Source of the DNA: Rhizopus arrhizus
Lineage: Eukaryota > Mucoromycota > Mucoromycetes > Mucorales > Rhizopodaceae
DNA length: 64,000 bases
Assembly: GCA_024220505.1 (NCBI GenBank)
Contig: JAKZZE010000006.1
Span: 930,001 to 994,000 of the forward strand
Reading direction: 5' to 3'
Each line of letters starts with the position of its first letter. Within the stretch, counting starts at the first letter, position 1. Made by a program: the position numbers and the translations under genes. Below the pieces are notes generated by a model. That model saw nothing but the letters and a program-made list of their open reading frames with translations. It ran no database searches and was not told the DNA's origin. Positions 51,750-63,757 of this stretch are shown piece by piece.

Positions 51750-52297
51750 AGTGTATCTGTCAATAGTGTTCTCTATAACAATTATAGGAGCAATTTGTGA
51801 GAAGGTTGTCATTGATTTGACATTACGCAAACCAAGGCCTATTCATAAGAGACAGCTCAAAAAAAAAAAAAAAGAAAAAGGTGGTAAAGCGCCTGAAGTC
51901 GTTGATGTAAATGCAAGAGTTAGTGCGCGCAGTAAACATTCTTTTAAGACTTATATATGATGTTATGTATATATTAGATAACCACAAAACAAATGGGCGA
52001 CATATAGTCATGGATAATGCATCCACTCATAAAGTATCAGAAATATCTAGGTCGATTGTGGTCAGGCGTTATAAACCAGTTTACTTGTCTTCATATTCCC
52101 TTTCCTTTAATCCCATTAAACTAATTTGGTTAAAGCTAAAAGTCGGTGTAAAAATAAGATGCCTTTCTTTCGCAGATAACCTCAGTTCTGGGATCGTTGA
52201 ATCGGCAAAACAAGTAACTCTTGAAGATTATTGTGACTGGATTAGGTGCTCTGTTCCTTTATTTGATAGACGCTTAACTCTTAAACATATGCTTTAA
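51750..52297 (+). pseudogene. IS630/Tc1-type DDE transposase relic, C-terminal half
   Basis: Reads TIIGAICEKVVIDLTLRKP, an A-rich Lys stretch, then RHIVMDNASTHKVSEISRS (catalytic Asp at 52013), YKPVYLSSYSLSFNPIKLIW and VTLEDYCDWIRCSVPLFDRR. The family usually has NPIELIW or NPIEQFW; here the Glu is Lys (52118), so the catalytic triad is broken. Frame changes separate the first and second parts, and the N-terminal half is absent. It starts about 350 bp after the Fanzor relic on the same strand. Confidence 0.75.
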
Positions 52298-52679
52298 TTA
52301 CGCATAACAAATAAAGATTATATCACTGATTACGCAAGTCGTGTGCGCAAAGTTTATTTTTAAAAAAAAATATAAAGATTATTTATTTACAAAGTCCATC
52401 TGAGCGTGGGGTATTTATCACATCTGTTCGCCCGGACGAGTTTAGTACGGAGTAAAGTGAGGGTAAAAAGGTTAATAGAATAATATTTGGAACATAGTGA
52501 CATCCTTAGTACTTCAAGAGCTGACTTTGTGAAGGTCTGGTACAAGTGTCTATATAGTGATAAAGATTGCCCGGTTCAAATAGGATTGAACATATGGTTG
52601 GCTAACAAAGGATCAAAGGGGTAACTGCACTACTTGAGCGAGGAATTTTTGTTGGTAGGAGATTTAAAGGTAGTGATAA

Positions 52680-53580
52680 AAGGTCTTCTTTTTGGATCAC
52701 TGGCAACCAAAGGATAGGATCTAGCGAGACTGCTGGTCGATAGCAAGAAAGCAGTTTTGAATTTTTATGTTATTTTTAATAATCTAGACCTTGTTACAGA
52801 AATTGTTTCTAGATGACCTTGAAAGTCTCGAGACTGAGCTCTTCCGCTGGAGAAGGTATACTTTTCCAAAGTGAAGACCTGGACAGTTCGTACTATTGCT
52901 GGGTGTCTGTCGTGTTGTATGTGCAGCATAAGTTCTGTCAGGAGAGCGTCTTTAGGTAGCGTAAAAGATCGAAAGAGGGATTGATCTTGGAGTATGTTTA
53001 TTTGTTCTTTCATTGTTGGCAAGCGTGATAAGTGACGCATAGCTTTGGTTGAGGCTCGTTTAGATGCACCATATATTCGTTGTAAGCATTCATTCCGAGC
53101 ATCTTTGAGTGTTTTTATTTGGGAAGCAGTTAACCGATTGATCGCTAATCCATATTGTAGTTGAGTACGTACTATTTGTGCATAAAATCTTGTGGACAAA
53201 AGCCTGTCGAACACTATTAGGGTTGACACCCACAGAGGTCAGCACATTAATCACAGTGAATGCCTTGCGAACGTTATGTACTATTAGTTCTTGTGAGTGG
53301 AGGGAACCACATGTTTTAAAAGAATCTTGAAGGTACTAGAAGTAATGTTGTTGAGTAAAGTGTGTCTATAAAGCCCATAGCTCAGGTCGTCGTTCATATC
53401 ACTTAGCACCACGCATTTGGATAGGTTATAAAGGAAGTTGAGTGAGAAACTGTAATCTTCACAAATTTTTAATATTTTTAGCATTTGTGCTTTTTCATGG
53501 ATAATGACAACATCTCCGGCATATAGAAAGCAATTCATAAGGGAGTTATTTCCATTGAGGGAGTGTCTTTGGTTGACGGG
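52680..53580 (-). pseudogene. Non-LTR (LINE) reverse transcriptase relic
   Basis: The minus frame 53229-52765 reads FYAQIVRTQLQYGLAINRL, KDARNECLQRIYGA, AMRHLSRLPTMKEQINILQD, which matches the thumb and following region of fungal LINE reverse transcriptases. Further upstream (about 53530) FLYAGDVVIIHE is a YADD box with Asp changed to Gly. Frame breaks lie between the two parts and both ends are truncated. Confidence 0.7.
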
Positions 53581-53820
53581 CAAAGTTACAAACGACCATA
53601 CGCAAATAAAAAATTTATAATGCGCAAAGCTTATAATAGATATCCACGCAAAATACATTTAAAAGTGCGCAATCCAAAAGTTACAATACGCAATTTTAGT
53701 ACAAAAATCCAATAGTGAAAATTTTCTCAAACTAAAAAAAAATATTTTTTTTTTTTTTGCAAATATAAATAACCCACGAATTTCTTTTAGTAAATTTTCA
53801 TATTTTTCTATTATAAAAAA

Positions 53821-54147
53821 ATGACAGATACATTATTACTGGCTCAACCATTTGACTTGGAGAGTTTTTTAAATGAACCAATTGAGTCAATAGATTCAAC
53901 AATGAGTGATACTGAATTATTTAACATACTTGGGTTAAATGATATTCCATTATCACTAGAAGGTGATGAAGAAGAAGAAGAAGAAGAAGAAATTGAAGAA
54001 GTAGAGCAAGAATTATTCTTTCCTTTAGAAGAAATGGGGTCGTTAAAATCAAAATTTGTAGAAGAAGATATTGATGTATTAATGCAACAACCTTCTATTT
54101 TATCAGATGAAGAAATAAGATTAACTCTTGATTTGATATGTTGCTAA
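53821..54147 (+). CDS. Small acidic protein of unknown function
   Basis: A single 108-residue exon with a clear ATG after an A-rich leader. It begins MTDTLLLAQPFDLESFLNEP, has an acidic run (EGDEEEEEEEEIEEVEQE) and ends in CC. No known domain. Short acidic/hydrophobic patches (FDLESFL, TELFNILGL) resemble transactivation-like segments, but this is only a composition remark. The gene sits right after the transposon cluster. Confidence 0.5.
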   Translation: MTDTLLLAQPFDLESFLNEPIESIDSTMSDTELFNILGLNDIPLSLEGDEEEEEEEEIEEVEQELFFPLEEMGSLKSKFVEEDIDVLMQQPSILSDEEIRLTLDLICC

Positions 54148-54389
54148 AGAAACTGATAATACATGCTTTGTAAATACACACTCATACGCAAGCCATTCTA
54201 GTTTCGTTTATTACCATTTTTGTAAATAAATTTTTTTTTTTTGCATAAATTATGAAACTATGCATTTTTGACATGGGTAATACATTTGTTAATTATTATT
54301 TTTGATTGGTAAACTTAAAATACAATCAAAAAGCTACTTGAATAAAAGTTTGCTCAATGTCGTATATGTTTGCTGAAAGGCTTTAAAAA

Positions 54390-54436
<47 letters not shown>

Positions 54437-55334
54437 TAGAGGTAGCGACTTCATAGAAAATGTTTGAAAAGAATGTGAGAGTAATGACTGGTTTCTGTGA
54501 TACACTTGCTGCGATTACGTGGTTGGCGGACAAATTTTTTGTTAAGACAACCGATCTTTTTTTTTTTTTTCGGACAATGTATCCGAAAAAATATGAAGAT
54601 CCGACTCCACACTCAGCAGTTTAAAGTTTCTTGTGCTACATATAAATTTCTACAAAATATTTCCATGGCAACTACTAGTTTTATTGTAGAAAATCAGCTT
54701 TTGGATATTACTTAGATAAATTGTATACCATTTTATAATTTTTGTGTCATTCTGTGGTTTTTTTTATTTTTAAAACAAATTTTTTTTTGTTTGTAGCTCG
54801 GTTCCCCTTTTTTTAGTTTAACGGAGAATATAATGTTTCATGTTGCAAATTAAAGGTCACTGAGAATATCAACCTTTCTAATTGAGTAACGTCAACAAGG
54901 CAAAACATAATGTTGAATAAAATCAATAAATAAACTTGTTCTATATCCTTTTTTGTGTAGTTGCCTTTGTAAAATTTGACGCACCTTTATTTTTTTTAAA
55001 GAAAAAAAAAAGGTTGCACGGATAACCTTAATAACTTCTTTCCCCCCTCAAAAAAAAAGATCGACACATGTAGGACAAATCCTATTATCAGAAATGTCTT
55101 TGAATAATCAACTTTTTTAAACTATAAAAAAAGAAAACGTATTCTTTCTTTTAAAAAAATATAGTTTCAGCCCTTACATTTGTAAATTGAGTTCTTTCCA
55201 TTTAAAATATAATAAACCTTATCTCTATGCAATCTGATTTGATAACAGAAAGCAAATGACGAACTTTTTATATTTTGGAGTCTTTTTTTTGAAATATTTT
55301 GTCTATAGAAAAGAACGTCATAAAAGCAAAAGTT

Positions 55335-55382
<48 letters not shown>

Positions 55383-55520
55383 GCATGCAAAACATGAAGT
55401 GAACAAAAGATAAAACCAGTTTATCTTTTTTTTTAATAAAAAGGAAATATACATAAAATGAATGAGAAAAAAAAAAGGGAAAGAAAATGAGGAAAAGGGG
55501 TTGAAGATATACATAAGAAA
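54148..55520. other. Intergenic with two long homopolymers
   Basis: T run of 42 nt (54392-54433) and A run of about 41 nt (55341-55381). No supported gene; the short frame at 54497 has no features. Confidence 0.45.
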
Positions 55521-56422
55521 TTAATAAAAGCTACCAAGGGTAGTAGGGGCAGCAGTAGTAGTAGTCATTGTGTTTGGATGAAATGGATATTGTAGTATGT
55601 TATTCTGAAATTGTTCTTGTTGCATTGCTGCTTCTGCTGCCTTTTTTGCACTTTCTCTTTCCTTCTTTTGACGTCTCCATTCTTTTCTCATTTCTTTAAA
55701 TTCACTTGGCTGACGTTTAGGTCCCTTGAAATATCGGATGTTTAATTATTAAATTACAAAGAGTACAATAAACTTACATGTTGTTGCATACTCACATGAG
55801 CATTCAAGTGGTTCAGTGTACCATAAGATTTAGTACAGCCAAGAAAGTTACAGTGATAGAGACGTTCAATTTCATCATATCTTCTACGAGGTCTCTTTTT
55901 TTGATTTGTACCAGGAATAGCTACAAATGAATAAATTTTATCGGATGAACTGGATGACACACTTTCTTGTCTTTGTCTTGTCATCATCAATTGTTGAGGA
56001 TCAGTCAGAGATGAAGAGATCAAGTTAAACATGGGTGGATCAATCATACTAGGATCTAGTGGACTATTATTATACAAGATGGCTTCAGTTGGTAAGACAT
56101 GATTCGTGTCATAAACAGCTGCAGTTGTTGTTGTTGCTGGTAAAAATGTTCCTGTGTCTTGATGTTGAACAAGAGGTTGTGCTGTAGTAGTAATAGCAGT
56201 TGCCATAGCAGCCGCTGTTGTTTCAATAGCAGTGCTAATATTTTCTTGTTCTTGCTTTACTTCAGTTGTTAATAATTGTGATAAAGGAGGTAAAGATGGA
56301 AGTTCTAATTGATGTAAAAAAGAAGCTGTTTGTTGTCTTCTCTCTAAAAGACCACTTGAAGTCGTATTAGATAATAAATTAGGTTCATTAAATGTAGTTT
56401 TAAAGACTGTTGATTGAGCCAT
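55521..56422 (-). CDS. CON7: Con7-like C2H2 zinc-finger transcription factor
   Basis: Two exons, 56422-55778 and 55724-55521 (53-nt intron), 282 residues. The block KKRPRRRYDEIERLYHCNFLG, CTKSYGTLNHLNAHVSMQQH then GPKRQPSEFKEMRKEWRRQKKE matches the fungal Con7 family, with a single C-x4-C..H..H finger flanked by basic helices; the intron falls just after the last His. The N-terminal 170 residues are Thr/Ala/Gln-rich and likely activating or disordered. Con7 proteins control morphogenesis and conidiation in ascomycetes; the role here is inferred. The ATG giving MAQSTVFK was chosen over an upstream non-ATG frame. Confidence 0.88.
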
Positions 56423-57523
56423 TCTATTTGAAATATACAAAATAAAAAAAAATAAAATAAAAAATACAAGTTTAAATAAATAAAAACATTAAGGAGTTCG
56501 GATATTGAATCTATGACGTCAAACATGTCTTACAATTTTTTTTTTTTTTACAGAATTGGGGGGAAAGAAGGGGGGAGATGGAAAGAGGGATCAAAAGATT
56601 TTTTTTAAGAGAACAAGTTGGGAAAATAAATCTATTTGTTACTTTTATTTCTTTCTATATAAAGATAGTGAATAGTAAAATAGCAAAATAAAGTATGGAC
56701 CCTTGCTGTGACTAACATAAAAGATACTTACATCATCTTCAAAGCGTCCCGATATTTTGAATGATAGAATAAAATCGGAGAAGGAATATTGAAAAATATT
56801 TTTTGTTTACCCGTAAAAAATAAAAAGGTACAAATCAAATGTGATTATATTATTTAAATGATAAAGGATACAATACGAATCATTAGCATAGATCGATCAT
56901 TTACAAAGTATAATTTAAATCACTAGTCTCTCTTTCTCTCTCTTTTTTTTTACCATTTGTTCCTAGATTGATGGTCGTTTTCCCTTATAATAAGGCAATC
57001 TTCTCCTTAGGGTTCATCGTTAATCAATAATACTTTTATCTTGTGGATATCAATAAAAACTTCTTAAACATTTTTACATGTATTTTTATATTATTTAACT
57101 ACAAGTATTACAATATTCTTAAACTATTTTTCATAAAGTTTGCTTCCTGTATATTTCTTCTTTTTTGATGGCAGAAGCATACAAATGTTTCTTTATAAAC
57201 CTATGCTCAAGGAAGTTTCTGTTTCAAAATAAGGGGATTAATGTACATTTTGCTTTAATTTCTGCATAATCTATCTTTATATTTACATTGTACTTTTATT
57301 ATCCAAACAATCCACTTTTTAATTATTTTTCTTAATCTCGCAATCATTGTTCTATAAACAACATATCATCATTTTCTCAACATCATATTATTTTCTCACT
57401 GTTCATACTTTAGCAGGTTATAAGCATAGTCTTCTAAACAGATCTAATCCATAAGTAAAAGTTTAGTATTTTACAATCGCTCAAAGAACTAGTTTATTTA
57501 AAGAATAAAATGAACTCTTTAAT
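56423..57523. other. Intergenic between CON7-like gene and RACK1
   Basis: AT-rich, no gene seen. The first part is the CON7-like 5' flank, with a G-rich patch near 56555-56595; the last part is RACK1 3' flank. Confidence 0.4.
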
Positions 57524-58798
57524 TTAAAGAGTACGAGTGACTTGCCAGACACGGATAATGTTATCAGTGTAGCCAGAAAAGAGGGTAGCACCATCAGCAC
57601 TCCAGGCAACAGACAAACATTCAGGATCAGGGTTCTTTCTCTTACCCAATTGAGCAAATTCAGGACGGAGTTCATCAACAATGGATTTGGTTTCGAGATC
57701 CCAGATCTTGATACCGTTGGCAGTGGCAGCACAGAGCCAGTAACGGTTAGGAGAGAAAGTGAGAGCATTAACGGGAGCGTTAGCTTCAAGAGAATAGAGA
57801 TGCTTGGCTTCGGCAAGATCCCAGAGCATGACAACACCGTCCTTGCCAGCAGAGGCACAGAGAGAACCATCAGGAGAGATGGTAACAGTGTTGACATTAC
57901 CGTTGTGACCAATGAAGTTGGTACGAAGCTTCAACTTGGTAAGATCCCAAACCTTTACAATCTTATCCCAACCACCAGAAACAATGACGGGAGTAGCAGG
58001 GTTAGGAGAGAAACGAACACAAGAGACCCATTCGGAGTGACCGTCTTCAGTGATGTTGTACTTGCATTCACCAAGAGTGTTCCACAACTTGATGGACTTG
58101 TCACGAGAACCGGAAACAATTTGACGGTTGTCGGCAGAGAAAGAAACAGAGAGAACATCATTGGTGTGGCCAACGAAACGACGGGTGGTATTTCCACTGT
58201 TCAAATCCCAAAGACGCAAAGTATGATCCCAAGAAGCGGACAAAGCGAATTGGCCATCAGAAGAGATGGCAAGGTCTTCAATGAAGTGAGAGTGACCAAC
58301 AAGAGACTTGCGGGGTACACCATAGTTTACTTCATCTCTAATTTTTTATTTATCAGTTGTATTATTCATACCATATTCTCTCATTTTCATTCAACATACC
58401 TGGTAAGGTTCCAAACAATGATAGTCTTATCACGGGAGGCAGACAAAACCATGTCAGGGGCCTCAGAGGTGGTAGCAATAGCAGTGACTATAAATTTGTA
58501 TCAACATCAGTTATTTATCCTCCTCAAAAAAAAAAAGGCTATAAACCTACCCCAGTTGCCATGACCTGTTCACATAAAAATAAAAAATAAAAGAGTTTAG
58601 CAAAATTCACAATAGTTTCAACGAACGATTACATGTGAGAAGAATGACTTAAATTGTTCAATTATAAAAAAAAATCCATTTTTTATCTAAATCCATCCAT
58701 CCACCTTCTTTTACATCATTCATCTCATATCCATGTAATCGTTCATCCATCATTTACTACACACCTTCAAGTGTTCCGCGGAGAGTGAGAGTATCCAT
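57524..58798 (-). CDS. CPC2: RACK1 (Cpc2/Asc1) ribosome-associated WD40 protein
   Basis: Exons 58798-58765, 58565-58551, 58487-58400 and 58337-57524 give 316 residues, the normal RACK1 size. It begins [20 protein letters not shown] and has seven WD repeats (for example [78 protein letters not shown]). RACK1 binds the 40S head and recruits signalling proteins. Exon 2 is a 15-nt microexon coding only for HGNW and split codons. Codon use is strongly biased to C-ending codons, as expected for a highly expressed gene. An upstream in-frame ATG at about 58864 would add 22 residues; the canonical start was chosen. Confidence 0.96.
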
Positions 58799-58949
58799 AT
58801 TGTCAGTAGAAAAAGAGGAGGATTGAGGACTACCTTTGTTCTTTCTGTACTTTGTACCCTTCATTTCCAATTTTCTAGCGGACAATTAAAAAAAGTGTTT
58901 TAGTCGACCAATCAATTTTATTTATTTATTTTTTAAAATGCAAAAGTAA

Positions 58950-60034
58950 TTATTTGGATTTCTTTTGGAATTGTAATCTTGATTCATAATAATCCAATAA
59001 CTAAAATAAACATGCGAGAGTTAGAAATACATTTTTTTTTTTTTTTTTTTGTAAGTACCAATTTGGGATGTTTTTTCTTTATACAATTTGTACTATAAAG
59101 AGCCAACATGCCATCATTCCTATATTGTATACAATTAGATTTTCTTCTTCTTCTTTTTCTTCTTGATATTACCATTTAATTAAAGCTTCAAGTTGTCCAT
59201 CCTTTGCTTTTTGAACTTTAATAAGATCAGATACTTCCTTGACCCAATCAGCATCCATTCTGTATTCAGGATCACTGATAATATCTTCTTCATCGTATTC
59301 GTCAGAATCATCAGAGTCTTCAATTTGCTCTATTTTAGTAGCTTCTTTCTTTTCTTCGGCGTTTTCTTCATCAATTTTCTTTTGTCCTGCCTTTTCTTTT
59401 TCTTTAACTGCAGCTCTTTCTTCTTTAGCTCTTTCTTCTTTAGCTCTTTCTTCTTTAGCTCTTTCTTCTTTAGCTCTTTCTTCTTTAGCTCTTTCTTCTT
59501 CAGCTCTTTCTTCTTTAGTTTTCTTTTCATTCTTTACTTGATTATCAGGCTTTTCAAGTTCTTCGTCTGATTCAAGCTCCTCAGATTTTATAGTAGGAAT
59601 ACGTCGACCAGCAGATTTTCTAATCACTTTTTCTTCCTTAGCATCTGCTGCTTCTTTTGATTCATCATCATCTTCTTCCTCTTCCTTATCCTTTAGAGCT
59701 GGCTCTGCTTTTTTCTTTTTTTCAGCACTAGAACTTGCCATTTTTGTTCGTTTGCTGCTTTCTTGAAGAGGACTAATATTCCTAGCTCTCTTTTTTCCTT
59801 GTGTTTCCTTTTTGGTAATTGTCTTCTTACCAAGGAGTCTATCGCGTTCTTGTAAGCCGCCATGAAGATCCCAATACTTTGCAACTAATTCTTCTGCATT
59901 AACCCTATGTGCAATTGTTTAATTTCAAGTTTATACATTTACGTTATTAAATTTATTACACTGCAGAGCTTGGCTCCCACGTATTGTCATCATCAGAATA
60001 TCCTTTCCATTTGATTAAATACTCAAGTTTCTTC

Positions 60035-60097
<63 letters not shown>

Positions 60098-60228
60098 GCG
60101 CTTAGAGAGAAAGAGGAGAATTGGAATTAGAATGCTTAATTGCTTACAGCTTTACCGGTCAGCTTATGATCAACTATTCCTTCAACTTCGTATTCTTCTG
60201 GTTCTTCGTCTTTATTTTGTTTGGCCAT
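58950..60228 (-). CDS. HP1: HP1-type chromodomain / chromoshadow protein with KEERA repeats
   Basis: Exons 60228-60148, 60036-59960, 59904-59173, 59119-59059 and 59000-58950 join in phase to 333 residues. Chromodomain at about 12-65: EEYEVEGIVDHKLTGKA, KKKLEYLIKWKGY, NTWEPSSAV, with aromatic cage residues Tyr, Trp and a following acidic/Asn-Thr site; this module reads H3K9 methylation. A long charged hinge follows, with tandem KEERA units. The last 60 residues (DADWVKEVSDLIKVQKA, LEALIKWNDGMLALYSTN, HPKLLLDYYESRLQF) form a chromoshadow domain, assembled only when the last two introns are removed. Without those introns the frame would stop at LEALIKW. Intron 1 holds a 58-nt A tract. Confidence 0.9.
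59395..59520 (-). repeat. Tandem 15-nt repeat coding AKEER units
   Basis: About six to seven near-identical 15-nt copies code for (A)KEERA in the hinge of the HP1 protein, with EERAEEER at one end. Likely copy-number variable. Confidence 0.85.
60039..60096. repeat. 58-nt poly-A tract inside HP1 intron 1
   Basis: Uninterrupted A on the plus strand (T on the coding strand), just upstream of the intron acceptor, so it forms an extreme polypyrimidine tract. Confidence 0.9.
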
Positions 60229-63200
60229 TAGTTGCTACTAGTGATAAAAGAAAGGAAAACACACTTTGCAGACGACTTTATAAAGTATTCACTAGAAAAT
60301 CGTCACATGAAGTATTCTGAATTTGAAAACAATTGAAAGCCACACAATTGGAGCCTTTACGAGATAGTCAAGCCAAAATGACAATACAAATAAAAAAAAT
60401 TATTTCTTTGAATAATTGTTTCATCCTCTATTCTACTTTTTAAATAATTGATAGATCTATGACATTTCTTTTCTAAAGTAAAAAAAAAAAAAAAAAAAAT
60501 GCCAAACAGCTTTATATCAAACAAAAATCAATGTTGGTGGAATTCAATACTATTCTTAAATTAGATATTGTGCTTATAAACACTATTTACACAAATAAGT
60601 GCCTATTATATTCAAGTTCTTGCGTTTCAGAACTACTTGTTATCATATAATAACTGGCTCAGTAGTGAGATATGCGAGATTTATTGATGATAAGAAAGCT
60701 TATTCCAAACTTACAAAGGAAACACATATATAACTCTTAATTTATCTATTTATTCTCTTTTATCTTTAATAATAAACATGGAGAGATAAACCATTCGATT
60801 TAATCGTTTCGCTTTGTATTATAATAAAGGTCTTAATTTATAAAAAGTGATTTTAGCTAGTACAGCTGATAAGTTTTTTGCTTTATTTATAATCATAAAC
60901 ATAATGTATTATTTTATAAACTCTTTTTTACTTCAAGAATTGTTCGTATTCTAAATCTCATTGAATCTTACCGCTTAATTTGAATCTATGAGACAAAAAC
61001 GCTTGTTCCTTTTCTATTGATCCACATAATTACGTGCAAATATAATCTTTTACATTTCTGTAACAATTCATATATATTCTCTTACCTTCTTTTTCCACAC
61101 TCCTCTATTCTGACCTCTCATATCCACATTTCACGCATTCGATAGACGTCAATATTTGAAAATGTAAATATCCACTGTGAATTAGGATTTATTGGTGATT
61201 AAGTAAAAGAATACTAAATAGTAAAATATGTAAGATACAATTTGATATTTCAGCAAAATGAAAAGACTTTTTTAGCTTCTTTTAAATGCTACATATGAAA
61301 ATACTGTATAAGAATGAAAAGCAAAATTGGTGAGGAGAGCATAATCTCTTATAAGGCATATAAGACAGTTCTAAGAATAGCTCTGTGTATTTCTCAAACG
61401 TCATAAATGGAGAAAATTACAGTTGAACTGTTGACTAGTTGCATACGAATTATACTAACGAATTATATGAAAGAAATAGAAGAATTTGAATGATTCTACT
61501 TGAACACAAGTCTATATATAGCTTTTATAAATTGTATCTGACTATTTATCACGATGGCAGGATTTCAGTACGCAAAAGTTCATTTTTTTTTGTCAAAAAT
61601 TGGATTTTTTTTAAATGAAGGGACTACCTGTAAGACGGATTTAATTCAACCCGAAGTTTTATTTTATTAACGCTGTCTCAATACTGCCTTGTAATTAAGT
61701 ACCTTGTCCGAAAAAAAATAAAAAATAAAATAAAAAGCAAATGACTTTAGATTGGGTTTGGTTAGTGATTTTAATGCTACAGCTTCAAGCATTTCCCTAG
61801 GTATCGCTTTGATCATGCTCACAACGATTATTCTAGCCATACTTTAATCATAGCTGGCTGTTGTAAACATAGTTATTTTCTATATAATATCAGTTGTATT
61901 AAAGTAAATAGCGATACACAAAAGATTAAACTATGATTGAACAATTCCACACTTTTCCAGATTTAGAACAATAAGATCAGTAACTGTCTGTTGTATAATG
62001 GTAATAGTTATTTAGAAAAAGGTAGAAACAAAGATCAAGAAACAGTTTTGGTACTTTTTGAGACTGATCTTTATTTCAGTTTAAGTTAAATTAAAAATTA
62101 TTCTAATTGAAGGCAGGTATTTATATCTTGTTGAGTGAGTGGCTTGATATCTTCTATTGTAGGCGTTCTTCTAACATTCAGGTGCTTTAGCAAGTGTCAT
62201 CTATAATTATGATTATAAAAACTTTTCATTTGTTCTTTTGTATGTCTGTCATAGATTATCTTTTATTCTGTGAATTCCTCACTGATTTGAATAACGTTAT
62301 TTTACGCGTTATTTCAATTATGTGAAAGATTAGCAATATTTCTGATATTGGATTGGATCTTGTTATTTTAGTTGATACTTCTTCTTATCAAAGAACTCTC
62401 ATTAATACAAAACATATTCTAAAAGAGTATGTTTAATTGGAATTGATTGTATGATCTTATTTAAGTAAACTTATATTTTTATTTTATTTAATTATGATCT
62501 TGTATTAAGACTTATATTTATGAATGTCAATTACAATCAGTTGCTGTTCTACAACATTCCAACACAGATCAATAAAATACTTTGATTAGATTTTTATATT
62601 AAGCGTTATTCATATTAACTTCACATAGTCAAATAAGATGATATGGTTGTAATTTAGTTTATTGATAATATGAGCATGTTGGATAGGGAATGACAATTAC
62701 TTACCTGATCATCATTAGTCATGAAAACATTTATCCTGACTGAGATAGTATTGTTAGCAATCATATCCAATCACGGAACTAAAAGTCTTTATATTCATCC
62801 GTACTGTCTCCTTAAATAGTCCTATGTCCAGAGTTATCTGAAACCATCCCAATAGCATAGTTGACAATACAAGCTAGGAACAGGCTAAACTAATAATTAG
62901 AAATAGTAATCATCTATTCTGTCAAATTGATTATAAATCTGTCCTAATTCTTTATCCGTATCATGTCTATAAATACTCTCACTTTTTACATGTATGTCGT
63001 ATTTACTCTAATAATCTCCTTAATGTCGTGTGAGATCACTCAAAAGATTCTTAAAATTAATAATTTGACTGTATATCATATATAGCACTTCGTGCTATGT
63101 ACGATAAACAGCCCACACAATTTATACCGTACTACCTCGGACCCTAAATCATATTGTTATATTCTAAGACGTAGTTTGTATTGAATGGGCTCTCTCTCTC

Positions 63201-63757
63201 GTCCTTACTCAATAAAGAGGTTCAAGAGACTCATCGATTATTTGATTTATTTGTTAATTTTATTAATCGAGAGAACAACACGCCTATTCCACAATGTAGA
63301 ATTGATTTTTAATCTGAATAGTTTTCTTAACTTAATAAAGAGATACCAAGTTCTAACAGTATTTCTTTATCTTGATTGCTATATTATATTTACCTAAAAC
63401 TCTCCTTTCCTAAACAGTCTCTATCGGCGTTCCCACGACTATATCGGAACCTGATTACAACAACGGCAGTTCAATCCAACTTTATTCGATAATTATCGTT
63501 AGATCAATAATTTATCTACTTCATTGTCCCTTGATTCGTCAAGAAGACAGCGGTTATTGATTATCCACTATCTTTCCTTTATCTTCCCATCCTTCCCACA
63601 TCATTCTTTTAACCGATCAATTGAAATAGCGGTAAAGACCCAGACATCCAAAAAGTATAAATAGCCTCAAATGTTTTTCATTAATAAAGCAACATATAAT
63701 CTTTAGTTTCACAACTATTGTCTTTTATTTTAATACTTGGCAAAACAAACCGCTTCT
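60229..63757. other. Long AT-rich region without recognised genes
   Basis: No coding frame is supported. A 7-bp perfect hairpin (ATAGCAC/GTGCTAT, loop TTC) lies near 63085-63101. Near 63650-63690 a TATAAATAG box is followed by an AATAAAG poly-A-like signal, which together could mark an LTR or a promoter, but I could not find matching ends. Confidence 0.4.

Noticed and set aside
57542..58564. 340-residue plus-strand frame opposite RACK1
   Set aside because: Antisense shadow caused by the biased codon use of RACK1; no family features.
59395..59520. Regular 15-nt repeats considered as CRISPR or satellite
   Set aside because: They lie inside the HP1 coding frame, have no spacers and keep frame.
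59193..59570. Phe/Ser-rich plus-strand frames opposite HP1
   Set aside because: Antisense of the KEERA repeats.
63640..63700. Solo LTR near the window end
   Set aside because: TATA-like and poly-A-like signals are present, but no TG..CA ends or target duplication could be found.
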